Made by a program: the position numbers and the translations under genes
Shown: positions 1-6,066 of the stretch, one piece after another
Numbering within the stretch: position 1 is the stretch's first letter
How the letters are laid out: each line of letters opens with the position of its first letter
Origin: an uncultured Eubacteriales bacterium
Lineage (GTDB): Bacteria > Bacillota > Clostridia > Christensenellales > Aristaeellaceae
Reading direction: 5' to 3'
NCBI GenBank assembly: GCA_944353735.1
Contig: CALVPU010000279.1
Location: forward strand, 1-6,499
Length of the DNA stretch: 6,499 nucleotides
Notes under the pieces: generated by a model
Told to the model about the DNA's origin: nothing
Seen by the model: only the letters and a program-made list of their open reading frames with translations
Database searches by the model: none

Positions 1-52
1 GGCAAGAGTTTCGATTCCTGCGCGCTCTCCGTTGTATTTTGGATGTTTCTGC

Positions 53-1225
53 TTAGATTTCGGGGATCTTGATCTCGATTTCGCGGCCAAGCTCGGCGGA
101 CTTGCAGATGCCGTCGATGATCGCCTGATTGTAGAGGATCTGGCTCGACGGAACCGGCGCCGGCTTGCCTTCCTTGATGGCGTCGAGGAAGGAGCGGATC
201 TTCTTGTAGAACAGACCGCTGAACACGTCGTCGCCCGACTTGATGATCGGGATCTTGGTCTCGACCTGCGCGCCGGCGACGTCGGTGTACAGCGTCATCT
301 CGCCGCCGACGGTGCCGTTCCAGCATTCCGTGGAGGGGATGCGCAGCGCGCCCTTCTTGCCGAAGATGATCGTGTCGCCGGGCGTGTCGACGTGCATCGC
401 CCACGCGATGCGGAAGTCGAGGATGATGCCGCCTTCGAGGCGGATGAATGCTGCGGCGAAGTCGTCGACGTTGAAGCGCTTGGCGTTCTCCTCAGCGGAG
501 TGCTGCGCGTCGGCATACTGGTACATGGGGTTGGTGCCGAAGAAGTTGGAAGTATAGCCGGTGACGGTCAGCGGCTTGGGATAGCCGATGGCGTTGAGCA
601 CCATGTCCAGCGAATAGCAGCCGATGTCGCCCAGCGCACCGATGCCGGCGGTGTCCTTCTCGATGAAGGTGCTGTTGGGGATGCCGCGGCGGCGGCCGCC
701 GCCGGTCTGGATGTAGTAGATCTCGCCCAGCGCGCCGGACTCGACGATCTTCTTGATCATCTTCATGTTCTCGTCGCCGCGCGGCTGGAAGCCGATGGAG
801 AGCAGCTTGCCGCTCTTCTTCTCGGCGCGCATGACCTCGACGGCCTCGTCGAGCGTCACGGTGAAGGGCTTCTCGAGCAGCACGTTGACGCCGTGCTCGA
901 GCGCGTAGATCGTCGGCGCGGCGTGCTGCGTGTTGTAGGTGCACACGCTGACGGCGTCGAGGTCCGGCTCGTTGTCGATCAGTTCCTTGTGGTCGCGGTA
1001 GAAGTGCACGCCTTCCACGCCGTAGCGCTGCATGAACTTCTGCGCCTTGCCGTCGATGAGGTCGGCGGCGGCGACGATCTTCACGTCGGGCATCTGCAGA
1101 TAGCTTTCGATGTGGGATTCTGCGATCCAGCCGGTGCCGATGATGCCGACCTTGAGGATGCGGGAGGTGTCGATCGCCTTCGCTTCGACGCCGGGGGTGA
1201 AGTTGCTCAATACGGTATCTGCCAT
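53..1225 (-). CDS. Gfo/Idh/MocA-family NAD(P)-dependent oxidoreductase
   Basis: Predicted 390-residue soluble cytoplasmic dehydrogenase, probably acting on a sugar, inositol or related polyol; the substrate cannot be read from the sequence. Residues 25-39 form the N-terminal Rossmann nucleotide-binding motif (GIIGTGWIAESH, GxGxxA type). Residues 118-120 are the family EKP motif, with Lys119 the expected catalytic lysine. Residues 196-208 (GALGDIGCYSLDM) match the conserved D-x-G-x-(H/Y) segment that starts the C-terminal alpha/beta substrate domain; here the residue is Tyr204, as in the glucose-fructose oxidoreductase-like subset. Length is normal for the family. I chose ATG at 1225 because an AAAGGAG site (1240-1234) lies 8 nt upstream; the in-frame GTG at 1234 overlaps that site and cannot be the start. 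It is divergent from the MATE gene. Bases 1-52 downstream show no terminator hairpin, so the operon may continue beyond the left edge. The family call is secure; the specific reaction is unknown. Confidence 0.95.
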   Translation of the reverse strand: MADTVLSNFTPGVEAKAIDTSRILKVGIIGTGWIAESHIESYLQMPDVKIVAAADLIDGKAQKFMQRYGVEGVHFYRDHKELIDNEPDLDAVSVCTYNTQHAAPTIYALEHGVNVLLEKPFTVTLDEAVEVMRAEKKSGKLLSIGFQPRGDENMKMIKKIVESGALGEIYYIQTGGGRRRGIPNSTFIEKDTAGIGALGDIGCYSLDMVLNAIGYPKPLTVTGYTSNFFGTNPMYQYADAQHSAEENAKRFNVDDFAAAFIRLEGGIILDFRIAWAMHVDTPGDTIIFGKKGALRIPSTECWNGTVGGEMTLYTDVAGAQVETKIPIIKSGDDVFSGLFYKKIRSFLDAIKEGKPAPVPSSQILYNQAIIDGICKSAELGREIEIKIPEI

Positions 1226-1244
1226 GGGGAACACTCCTTTCGGA

Positions 1245-1259
1245 TTGCTGGTACAGCAA
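1245..1259. promoter_or_regulatory. Palindrome over the oxidoreductase transcription start (possible operator)
   Basis: TTGCTG-GTA-CAGCAA is a perfect inverted repeat with 6-bp arms and a 3-bp centre. It begins 1 bp downstream of the minus-strand -10 box and spans the predicted start point near 1254. A transcript starting there would contain only about half the palindrome, so a DNA operator for a dimeric repressor fits better than an RNA hairpin. No regulator gene is present in the window, and the sequence does not match the usual LacI-type consensus closely. Six-bp arms could occur by chance; function is inferred from position. Confidence 0.4.
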
Positions 1260-1260
1260 C

Positions 1261-1290
1261 ATTATAGCACAATTCTTTCGTTTTTTGCAC
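1261..1290 (-). promoter_or_regulatory. Predicted extended -10 promoter of the oxidoreductase gene
   Basis: On the minus strand, a perfect TATAAT (1266-1261) is preceded by TGC (1269-1267), giving the extended -10 form TGnTATAAT. The -35 is weak: GTGCAA at 1290-1285 with an 18-bp spacer, or TGCAAA one base closer. Extended -10 promoters tolerate poor -35 boxes. The predicted transcription start is near 1254, leaving a leader of about 28 nt that carries the ribosome binding site. Predicted from sequence only. Confidence 0.7.
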
Positions 1291-1318
1291 CCATATTTGC
1301 AGATTTTCCTCAAAAAAC

Positions 1319-1349
1319 GTGCAGTTTTGGGCGCACTTTGTGCAGTTTT
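1319..1349 (+). repeat. Pair of 10-bp direct repeats in the divergent intergenic region
   Basis: GTGCAGTTTT occurs at 1319-1328 and again at 1340-1349, exactly 21 bp apart (about two DNA turns). A weaker third copy, TTGCAGATTTT, lies at 1297-1307, 22 bp before the first. The second copy also overlaps the small inverted repeat GCAC-TTT-GTGC (1333-1343). The repeats lie between the two divergent promoters and end 24 bp before the MATE -35 box, so they could be same-face binding sites for an activator or repressor. Function is inferred from position and phasing alone. Confidence 0.4.
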
Positions 1350-1373
1350 TCTTACCGTTCTGCGCGAGGACGA

Positions 1374-1402
1374 TTTACAGCGGGAACAAAGTGTGGTATC
1401 AT
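1374..1402 (+). promoter_or_regulatory. Predicted promoter of the MATE transporter gene
   Basis: TTTACA (1374-1379) is a five-of-six match to the -35 consensus. It is followed after exactly 17 bp by TATCAT (1397-1402), a five-of-six match to the -10 box, with an extended TGG at 1394-1396. The predicted start near 1409 leaves a leader of about 25 nt containing GGAGG. The -10 box includes the first two bases of the in-frame ATG at 1401, which argues against that codon as the translation start. Confidence 0.75.
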
Positions 1403-1420
1403 GTTGGCAGATACTGTTGT

Positions 1421-1425
1421 GGAGG
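1421..1425 (+). promoter_or_regulatory. Ribosome binding site that decides the MATE start
   Basis: GGAGG lies 8 nt before TTG at 1434, an ideal spacing. The alternative in-frame starts fit poorly: ATG 1401 lies upstream of this site and inside the promoter, and ATG 1449 is 23 nt away. Confidence 0.75.
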
Positions 1426-1433
1426 AATGTGGT

Positions 1434-2816
1434 TTGAAAGTCAAAAACATGACTGTGGGGCGACCGACCAGACTGATCTTCGGCATCGCCCTGCCGCTGA
1501 TGCTGGGCAACATCTGCCAGCAGCTGTACACGGTCGTCGACGCGAGCGTGGTCGGCATCGGCATCGGCATGTCGGCGCTGGCGGCATTGGGCGCGGCGGA
1601 CTGGTTCAACTGGCTGTTCGTGAGCATGGCGCAGGGCATGGCGCAGGGATTCACGATTCCGATGGCGCAGGCGTTCGGCGCGGAGGACTATCCCGAGCTG
1701 CGCAGGTGCGTGGGCAGCGCGGTCATTCTGGCGGCGATCGCCAGCGTGGTCATCACGGTGCTGGCGATCGTGCTCATCCGTCCGGTGCTGTCGCTGCTGC
1801 AGACGCCATTGGACATTCGCCCGATGAGCGTTTCCTATCTCACGGCGCTGTTTGCCGGATTGCCGGTGGTGATGGCGTACAATCTGCTGGCGGGCATCCT
1901 GCGCGCGCTGGGCGACGGGCGCTCGCCGCTGTATGCCATGATCGTGGCGGCGGTGACGAACATCGCGCTGGATGTGCTGTTCGTCATGGGCTTTCACTGG
2001 GGCGTGGCAAGCGCGGCGGTGGCGACGGTCATCGCGCAGCTCTGCTCGTGCGTGTTCTGCCTGTTCCGCCTGCGGCAGGTTGAGTTTCTGCGCCTCAGAC
2101 GCGAGGACTTCCGCCTTGCGGCGGAGCGCTGCAGTCATCTGATCCGCATGGGCTTGCCGGTCTCGCTGCAAAACGCCATCATCGCTGTCGGCGGCATGAT
2201 CGTGCAGCGCGTGGTCAATCCGCTGGGCGTGACGTTCATCGCCGGCTATACCGCCACGAACAAGCTCTACGGCGTGCTCGAAGTGGCGGCGATCTCCTAT
2301 GGCTACGCGATGTCCACCTATTCGGGTCAGAATCTCGGCGCGCGCAAGATCGAGCGCATCGGCAAGGGTGTGCGCGCGGGCGTGATCACCGGCGTGCTGA
2401 CCGCGCTGGTCATCGCCGCGGCGATGTTCCTCTTCGGCGAGCAGATCGTGGGCATGTTCATCGACGCCGCCGAGGCCAACGCCGCCGAGGCGACGCGCAT
2501 CGCCTGCGAGTTCCTCTATGTGATGAGCGCGTTTCTGCCGGTGCTGTACGTGCTGCACGTCATCCGCTCTACGCTGCAGGGCATGGGCAACGCCATCATG
2601 CCGATGGTCTCCGGCCTTGCGGAATTCGTCATGCGCACCGGCGCGGCGCTGCTGCTGCCCGCGCTGATCGGCTACTGGGGCGTGTTCTACGCCGAGGTGC
2701 TCGCTTGGGCGGGCGCGGACGTGATCCTCATCGCCAGCTTCTTTGTCTCCTATTCGCGCCTGCGCCGGCTGTATCTGCCGGCAGAGCGGGCGAAGGAAGC
2801 GCAGTCAAAAAAATAG
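1434..2816 (+). CDS. MATE-family multidrug/metabolite efflux transporter
   Basis: Predicted 460-residue inner-membrane antiporter of the multidrug and toxic compound extrusion family, expected to export cationic drugs or metabolites using a Na+ or H+ gradient; the substrate is not identifiable. Family signs: an early TM1 with Pro21 and Asp36 in a QLYTVVDASVVG segment, the P-x-x-x-A-Y-N-L-L-A-G-I-L-R-A-L-G-D-G segment with following Pro (144-165), the second-half GQNLGA motif (298-303) and LQGMGNAIMP (381-390). About twelve hydrophobic segments are visible as two pseudo-repeats, with a charged loop around 213-238 between them. Length is typical. The C-terminus is short, charged and Lys-rich. 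I start it at TTG 1434 on ribosome-binding-site spacing. It has its own promoter and is divergent from the oxidoreductase; no terminator follows its stop before the next promoter. Confidence 0.93.
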   Translation: MKVKNMTVGRPTRLIFGIALPLMLGNICQQLYTVVDASVVGIGIGMSALAALGAADWFNWLFVSMAQGMAQGFTIPMAQAFGAEDYPELRRCVGSAVILAAIASVVITVLAIVLIRPVLSLLQTPLDIRPMSVSYLTALFAGLPVVMAYNLLAGILRALGDGRSPLYAMIVAAVTNIALDVLFVMGFHWGVASAAVATVIAQLCSCVFCLFRLRQVEFLRLRREDFRLAAERCSHLIRMGLPVSLQNAIIAVGGMIVQRVVNPLGVTFIAGYTATNKLYGVLEVAAISYGYAMSTYSGQNLGARKIERIGKGVRAGVITGVLTALVIAAAMFLFGEQIVGMFIDAAEANAAEATRIACEFLYVMSAFLPVLYVLHVIRSTLQGMGNAIMPMVSGLAEFVMRTGAALLLPALIGYWGVFYAEVLAWAGADVILIASFFVSYSRLRRLYLPAERAKEAQSKK

Positions 2817-2845
2817 TTGAAATATTGAACTAAATGTTGTACAAT
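2817..2845 (+). promoter_or_regulatory. Predicted promoter of the glycosyltransferase operon
   Basis: TTGAAA (2817-2822, five of six) and TACAAT (2840-2845, five of six) are separated by exactly 17 bp. The -35 box starts at the base after the MATE TAG stop. The predicted start near 2852 gives a leader of about 35 nt with AGGAGG (2876-2881) 5 nt before the GTG start. This AT-rich 70-bp gap stands out from the GC-rich flanks. Because no terminator precedes it, read-through from the MATE gene is also possible. Confidence 0.8.
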
Positions 2846-2886
2846 GGTTTCGGGGGGAAATCTAAAAACAATCCGAGGAGGTCCTT

Positions 2887-4008
2887 GTGCGAATTCTGAT
2901 CCTGTCCTGCAACACCGGCGAGGGGCACAACGCGGCGGCGCGCGCGATGAAACAGCGCATCGAGTACGAGGGGCACGAGGCGGTGCTGCTGGACTACATG
3001 CGGCTCAAGAGCGAGCGGGCGTCGCGCGTCGTCAGCAACGGCTACATCAACGCCGCCAAGTATGCGCCGCGCCTGTTTGGGCTGGCGTATTCGCTGGCGT
3101 TGAAGATCAGCTCGCCGCGGCGCAAGTCGCCGGTATACTGGGCGAACCGCTTCATGGGCAAGTACCTGCGCGCTTACCTTGCCGAAAACGACTTTGACGC
3201 CATCATCATCACGCACCTCTATCCCGCCGAGGCGTTGACGTATCTCAAAAAGCGCGGCGAGCTGCGGCAGAAGGTGATGGCGATCGCCACCGATTACACC
3301 TGCATCCCCTTCTGGGAGGAGACCGACTGCGATTGGTACATCGCGCCGCACCGCGGCCTGATTCCGGAATACGTGTCGCGCGGCATCGACGAGCGCCGCC
3401 TGCATCCCTGCGGCATTCCGGTGGCGATGGAATTCGCGCGCCGCGAGGACGCGCGCGAGGCGCGCAGGCGGTTGGGGCTGGCGGTCGATGCGCCGGTCTA
3501 TCTGATCATGGGCGGCAGCATGGGATTTGGCAAGATTCAGGCGTTTGCCAACGCGCTGTGCCGCATCAAGCGCGAGGAGGAGCAGGTGGTCATCATCTGC
3601 GGCAACAACCGCCGCCTGCACCGCTTTTTGAGCAGGGAACTGGCGTCGCTGCCCAACGTCCACGTGCTGGCGTTCGTCGGCAACGTCTGGGAATACATGG
3701 CGGCGTGCGACGTGCTGTACACCAAGCCCGGCGGGCTGACCTCCACGGAGGCGCTGGTCGGCAACGTGCCGTTCATCCATACCGCGCCGATTCCCGGCTG
3801 CGAGACGCGCAACCAGCGCTTCTTTGCGCAAAACGGCCTGAGCCTGTCGGCGAAGGGCATTCTCTCCCAGCTCGAACTGGGACAGATGCTGATGGAATCC
3901 GAATCCGAGCGCGAAAAGATGCGCGCGCAGCAGCGCGCCTTCGCCCAGCCGGACGCCTCGGCGCAGATCTTCAGGCTCATACAGCACGAATGCGAGGTGC
4001 GTCCGTGA
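2887..4008 (+). CDS. Diacylglycerol glycosyltransferase, MGDG synthase/UgtP family (GT28)
   Basis: Predicted 373-residue peripheral membrane glycosyltransferase that transfers a sugar from a UDP-sugar to diacylglycerol or a related lipid on the cytoplasmic face, giving glycolipid or a lipoteichoic-acid-type anchor. The N-terminal domain has the MGDG-synthase glycine loop CNTGEGHNAAARA (8-20), THLYPAE (109-115) and ATDYTC (134-139). The C-terminal GT-B domain has GIPV (176-179), the MGGSMGFG loop (208-215), and the nucleotide-sugar-binding stretch TKPGGLTSTEAL (279-290) followed by PIPGCETRN (301-309), where PGQExxN is usual. Length is close to that of UgtP proteins. No signal peptide or transmembrane segment is seen. 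Starts at GTG 2887 after AGGAGG. Its stop overlaps the start of the PlsY-like gene (GTGA), implying translational coupling. Whether it adds glucose or galactose, and one or several residues, cannot be told; a related enzyme for another lipid acceptor is possible. Confidence 0.92.
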   Translation: MRILILSCNTGEGHNAAARAMKQRIEYEGHEAVLLDYMRLKSERASRVVSNGYINAAKYAPRLFGLAYSLALKISSPRRKSPVYWANRFMGKYLRAYLAENDFDAIIITHLYPAEALTYLKKRGELRQKVMAIATDYTCIPFWEETDCDWYIAPHRGLIPEYVSRGIDERRLHPCGIPVAMEFARREDAREARRRLGLAVDAPVYLIMGGSMGFGKIQAFANALCRIKREEEQVVIICGNNRRLHRFLSRELASLPNVHVLAFVGNVWEYMAACDVLYTKPGGLTSTEALVGNVPFIHTAPIPGCETRNQRFFAQNGLSLSAKGILSQLELGQMLMESESEREKMRAQQRAFAQPDASAQIFRLIQHECEVRP

Positions 4009-4622
4009 ATCCCTATCTGTTTTACGCCATACTGGGGTATTTGCTCGGCGGCGTGCTGTTCGCCGACTATCTGCCGCGCTGGCTGCGGGGCGTCGACGTC
4101 GCCGCCAATGCCGACGACGGCAATCCCGGCACGTTCAACGCCTTTGCGCAGTGCGGCGCGCCCATGGGCATGCTCGTGCTCGCCTGCGAGTTGGGCAAGG
4201 CATTTCTGCCGGTGTTCGCGGCGGGACGGCGCTTCGGCATGGAGGACCGGCTGTTCGCGCTGGTGATGCTCGCGCCGGTGCTCGGACACGTCGTTCCCAT
4301 CGCGCGCCACGGGCGCGGCGGCAAGGGCATTGCCGCATCGTTCGGCGTGCTGCTGGCGCTCGCGCCGGACATCCGTCCGGCGGCGGCGCTGGCGATGTGC
4401 TATGTGTTCTTTTCGGCGGTGCTGCGGGTGGAGTCGCACCTGTGGCGCACGGTGGTGACCTATGCGGCGTTTGCGCTGCTGGCGCTGCTGCGCTTTGAGG
4501 TGAGTGCGATCCGCGGCGGCTGCCTGCTCATCGCCGCGCTGGTGATCGCCAAGCACCTGCTCGCGCGCCCCGAGGGAGAAACGTTCTCGATGCGCTGGTT
4601 CGGGCGCCGGACGGCGGGATAG
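4005..4622 (+). CDS. PlsY-like membrane protein (divergent glycerol-3-phosphate acyltransferase family)
   Basis: Predicted 205-residue polytopic membrane protein with about five hydrophobic segments (roughly 1-22, 52-74, 84-101, 110-140, 148-165, 171-187). It has the PlsY signature: DGNPGTFNAF (38-47) and GHVVPIARHGRGGKGIAASFG (94-114), the latter matching the phosphate-binding motif 2 with GGKG at 105-108. True PlsY makes lysophosphatidate from acyl-phosphate and glycerol-3-phosphate. Here motif 1 reads ADDGN where GSGN is expected and lacks the Arg after TNxF (Ala48 instead), and the C-terminal RHKxNI-type motif 3 is shortened to KHLLAR with no Asn. The N-terminal GSIP is GGVLF. It is therefore probably a paralogue with changed substrate or activity. 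GTG start 4005 follows GAGGTG with 5-nt spacing and overlaps the glycosyltransferase stop by 4 nt, suggesting a joint lipid role. Fold assignment is firm; function is not. Confidence 0.85.
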   Translation: MNPYLFYAILGYLLGGVLFADYLPRWLRGVDVAANADDGNPGTFNAFAQCGAPMGMLVLACELGKAFLPVFAAGRRFGMEDRLFALVMLAPVLGHVVPIARHGRGGKGIAASFGVLLALAPDIRPAAALAMCYVFFSAVLRVESHLWRTVVTYAAFALLALLRFEVSAIRGGCLLIAALVIAKHLLARPEGETFSMRWFGRRTAG

Positions 4623-4638
4623 TTCCGCGCGCCGGAAC
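4622..4638 (+). repeat. Small inverted repeat after the PlsY-like gene
   Basis: GTTCCG-CGCGC-CGGAAC forms a 6-bp GC-rich stem with a 5-nt loop, starting on the last base of the TAG stop. No U-run follows, so it is not a standard intrinsic terminator. It could be an RNA-stabilising or processing hairpin, or chance in GC-rich DNA. The 49-nt gap otherwise contains only the GH32 ribosome binding site (GAGGTGA, 4659-4665). Confidence 0.35.
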
Positions 4639-4671
4639 CGTACGACCGACTCTTTCGCGAGGTGAATATCC

Positions 4672-6066
4672 ATGAGCAATCCGGAGACGAAGTACACCGT
4701 CGAGCGCGCCAATGCCGAAGTGCGCGCGCACGCGCCTGCCGTGCGGCGCACTCCCTACGCGCTCAAGTACCACATCGCGCCGCCCTGCGGCTGGATGAAC
4801 GATCCCAACGGACTGTGCCGCAGCGGCGGCCGCTACCACGTCTTTTACCAGCACTATCCCTACGAGGCCAAGTGGGGACCGATGCACTGGGGGCATGCCA
4901 GCAGCGCCGACCTCGCCCACTGGCGCCACGAGCCGGTGGCGCTCGCGCCCGACCAGCCCTATGAAGAGGGCTGTTTCTCCGGCAGCGGCATCGACGATGG
5001 CGGCGTGCTGACGCTGATCTACACCGCGCACGACGAGCGCAAACCGTTCAAGGAGACGCAGTGCGTCGCCCGCAGCCGCGACGGCGTGACGTTCGTCAAG
5101 TCGCCGAACAATCCCGTCATCCCCGCGCCGCCGGCGGGCTGCTCCGCCGACTTCCGCGATCCCAAGGTCTGGCGGCAGGGCGACCGCTGGATGCTCGTGG
5201 TCGGCACCGCCCGCGGCGACGACGGCTGTGCGGCGCTGTTCGAGAGCGACGACCTCGAGCACTGGCGCTACAAGAGCATCCTCTGCGCCAGCAACGGTGC
5301 CTACGGCACGATCTGGGAGTGCCCGAGCTATTGCCGCGTGGACGGTCAGGACCTGCTGCTTGTCTCGCCCATCGGCATGGAGGGAAAGGAGCACAAGAAC
5401 ATCGCCATGTTCGGCGCGTTCGATCCCGAGGCGGGCACGATGCGCATCGACCGCTGGCAGGATCTTGACTATGGCGGCGACTTCTACGCCGCGCAGGTGC
5501 TCGACGACGGCGCGCGCACGCTGCTCTTTGCATGGATGGACATGTGGAACCGCGACTATCCGTCCGCAGCGGACGGCTGGGCAGGCGCGCTGACCCTGCC
5601 GCGCGAGCTGGCGGTCCGCGGCGGCAAGCTGCTGCAGCGTCCGCCGCGAGAGCTCGAGGCGCTGCGCGAGGCGGTGCTGGCGGACGGCGGCGACGCGGCG
5701 GCGCTGAACGGCGTCGGGGGCGACGCCTACGAACTGTGCGCCGAGATGAAGGCGTGCGCGGGCGAACTCGAATTGTCCGACGAAAGCGGCGGGCTGCTGC
5801 GCGTGACGCTCGAAGGCAACCGCGTCATCTTTGCTCAGGTGGGCTGTGCGCCGGTCGAAGCGCCGCTGACGCTGCCCTTTGATGGCGCGGAGATCCGCGC
5901 GTTCATCGACCGCTGTTCGATCGAGTGCTTCGTCAACGGCGGCGAGGCGGTCTATACCTGCCGCGTCTATCCGCGCGGCGGTCGCATCTCCTGCGCGCTC
6001 AGGGGCGAGGCGCGCCGTGCGCGCGCGTGGGCGCTGGGCGATGCCTTCGAGGCGGCGCCGTGCTGA
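4672..6066 (+). CDS. GH32 beta-fructofuranosidase / sucrose-6-phosphate hydrolase
   Basis: Predicted 464-residue retaining glycoside hydrolase that cleaves terminal beta-fructosyl bonds of sucrose, sucrose-6-phosphate or short fructo-oligosaccharides. The five-bladed propeller domain carries all three catalytic motifs: WMNDPNG (41-47, nucleophile Asp44), FRDPKV (161-166, transition-state stabiliser Asp163) and WECPSY (215-220, acid/base Glu216). It also has FSGSG (102-106), GGDFYAAQ (268-275) and FAWMDMW (286-292). A C-terminal beta-sandwich domain follows from about 330, with the typical DRCSIECFVNGGE stretch (413-425). No signal peptide is seen, so it acts in the cytoplasm on imported sugar, but no PTS or other transporter gene is in the window. 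ATG 4672 is preceded by GAGGTGA with 6-nt spacing. The gene lies 49 nt after the PlsY-like gene and overlaps nfo by 7 nt. ScrB/SacA-type function is the best guess; phosphorylated versus free substrate cannot be separated from motifs alone. Confidence 0.95.
   Translation: MSNPETKYTVERANAEVRAHAPAVRRTPYALKYHIAPPCGWMNDPNGLCRSGGRYHVFYQHYPYEAKWGPMHWGHASSADLAHWRHEPVALAPDQPYEEGCFSGSGIDDGGVLTLIYTAHDERKPFKETQCVARSRDGVTFVKSPNNPVIPAPPAGCSADFRDPKVWRQGDRWMLVVGTARGDDGCAALFESDDLEHWRYKSILCASNGAYGTIWECPSYCRVDGQDLLLVSPIGMEGKEHKNIAMFGAFDPEAGTMRIDRWQDLDYGGDFYAAQVLDDGARTLLFAWMDMWNRDYPSAADGWAGALTLPRELAVRGGKLLQRPPRELEALREAVLADGGDAAALNGVGGDAYELCAEMKACAGELELSDESGGLLRVTLEGNRVIFAQVGCAPVEAPLTLPFDGAEIRAFIDRCSIECFVNGGEAVYTCRVYPRGGRISCALRGEARRARAWALGDAFEAAPC

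Noticed and set aside
1..52. Possible start of another minus-strand gene beyond the left edge
   Set aside because: There are purine-rich stretches on the minus strand and a TTG at 5-3, but only two bases follow it, so no coding sequence can be judged.
613..627. Apparent loss of the catalytic His in the oxidoreductase (Tyr204 in D-I-G-C-Y)
   Set aside because: Tyr at this position is normal in the glucose-fructose oxidoreductase-like branch of the family, so it is not evidence of inactivation.
32..1267. Plus-strand 411-codon open frame opposite the oxidoreductase
   Set aside because: It is the mirror of a well-supported Rossmann-fold dehydrogenase, with an Asp/Val/Leu/Gly-biased product typical of antisense shadow frames and no ribosome binding site support.
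492..2558. Very long minus-strand open frame (688 codons) opposite the MATE gene and the start of the oxidoreductase
   Set aside because: Its product is Arg/His/Asp/Gln-rich low-complexity sequence with no recognisable domain. It is antisense to a clear MATE gene and crosses a divergent promoter region; such frames are common in GC-rich DNA.
2830..3987. Minus-strand 385-codon open frame opposite the glycosyltransferase
   Set aside because: The composition (Ala/Arg/His/Val-rich) is that of a shadow frame, and the plus strand carries all the GT-B motifs.
4622..4671. Hairpin between the PlsY-like and GH32 genes as an intrinsic terminator
   Set aside because: The stem is only 6 bp and is not followed by a U-run, and the next gene is 49 nt away with a good ribosome binding site and no clear promoter.
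4528..5394. Minus-strand 288-codon open frame opposite the GH32 gene
   Set aside because: No family resemblance; it is antisense to the segment encoding the GH32 catalytic motifs.
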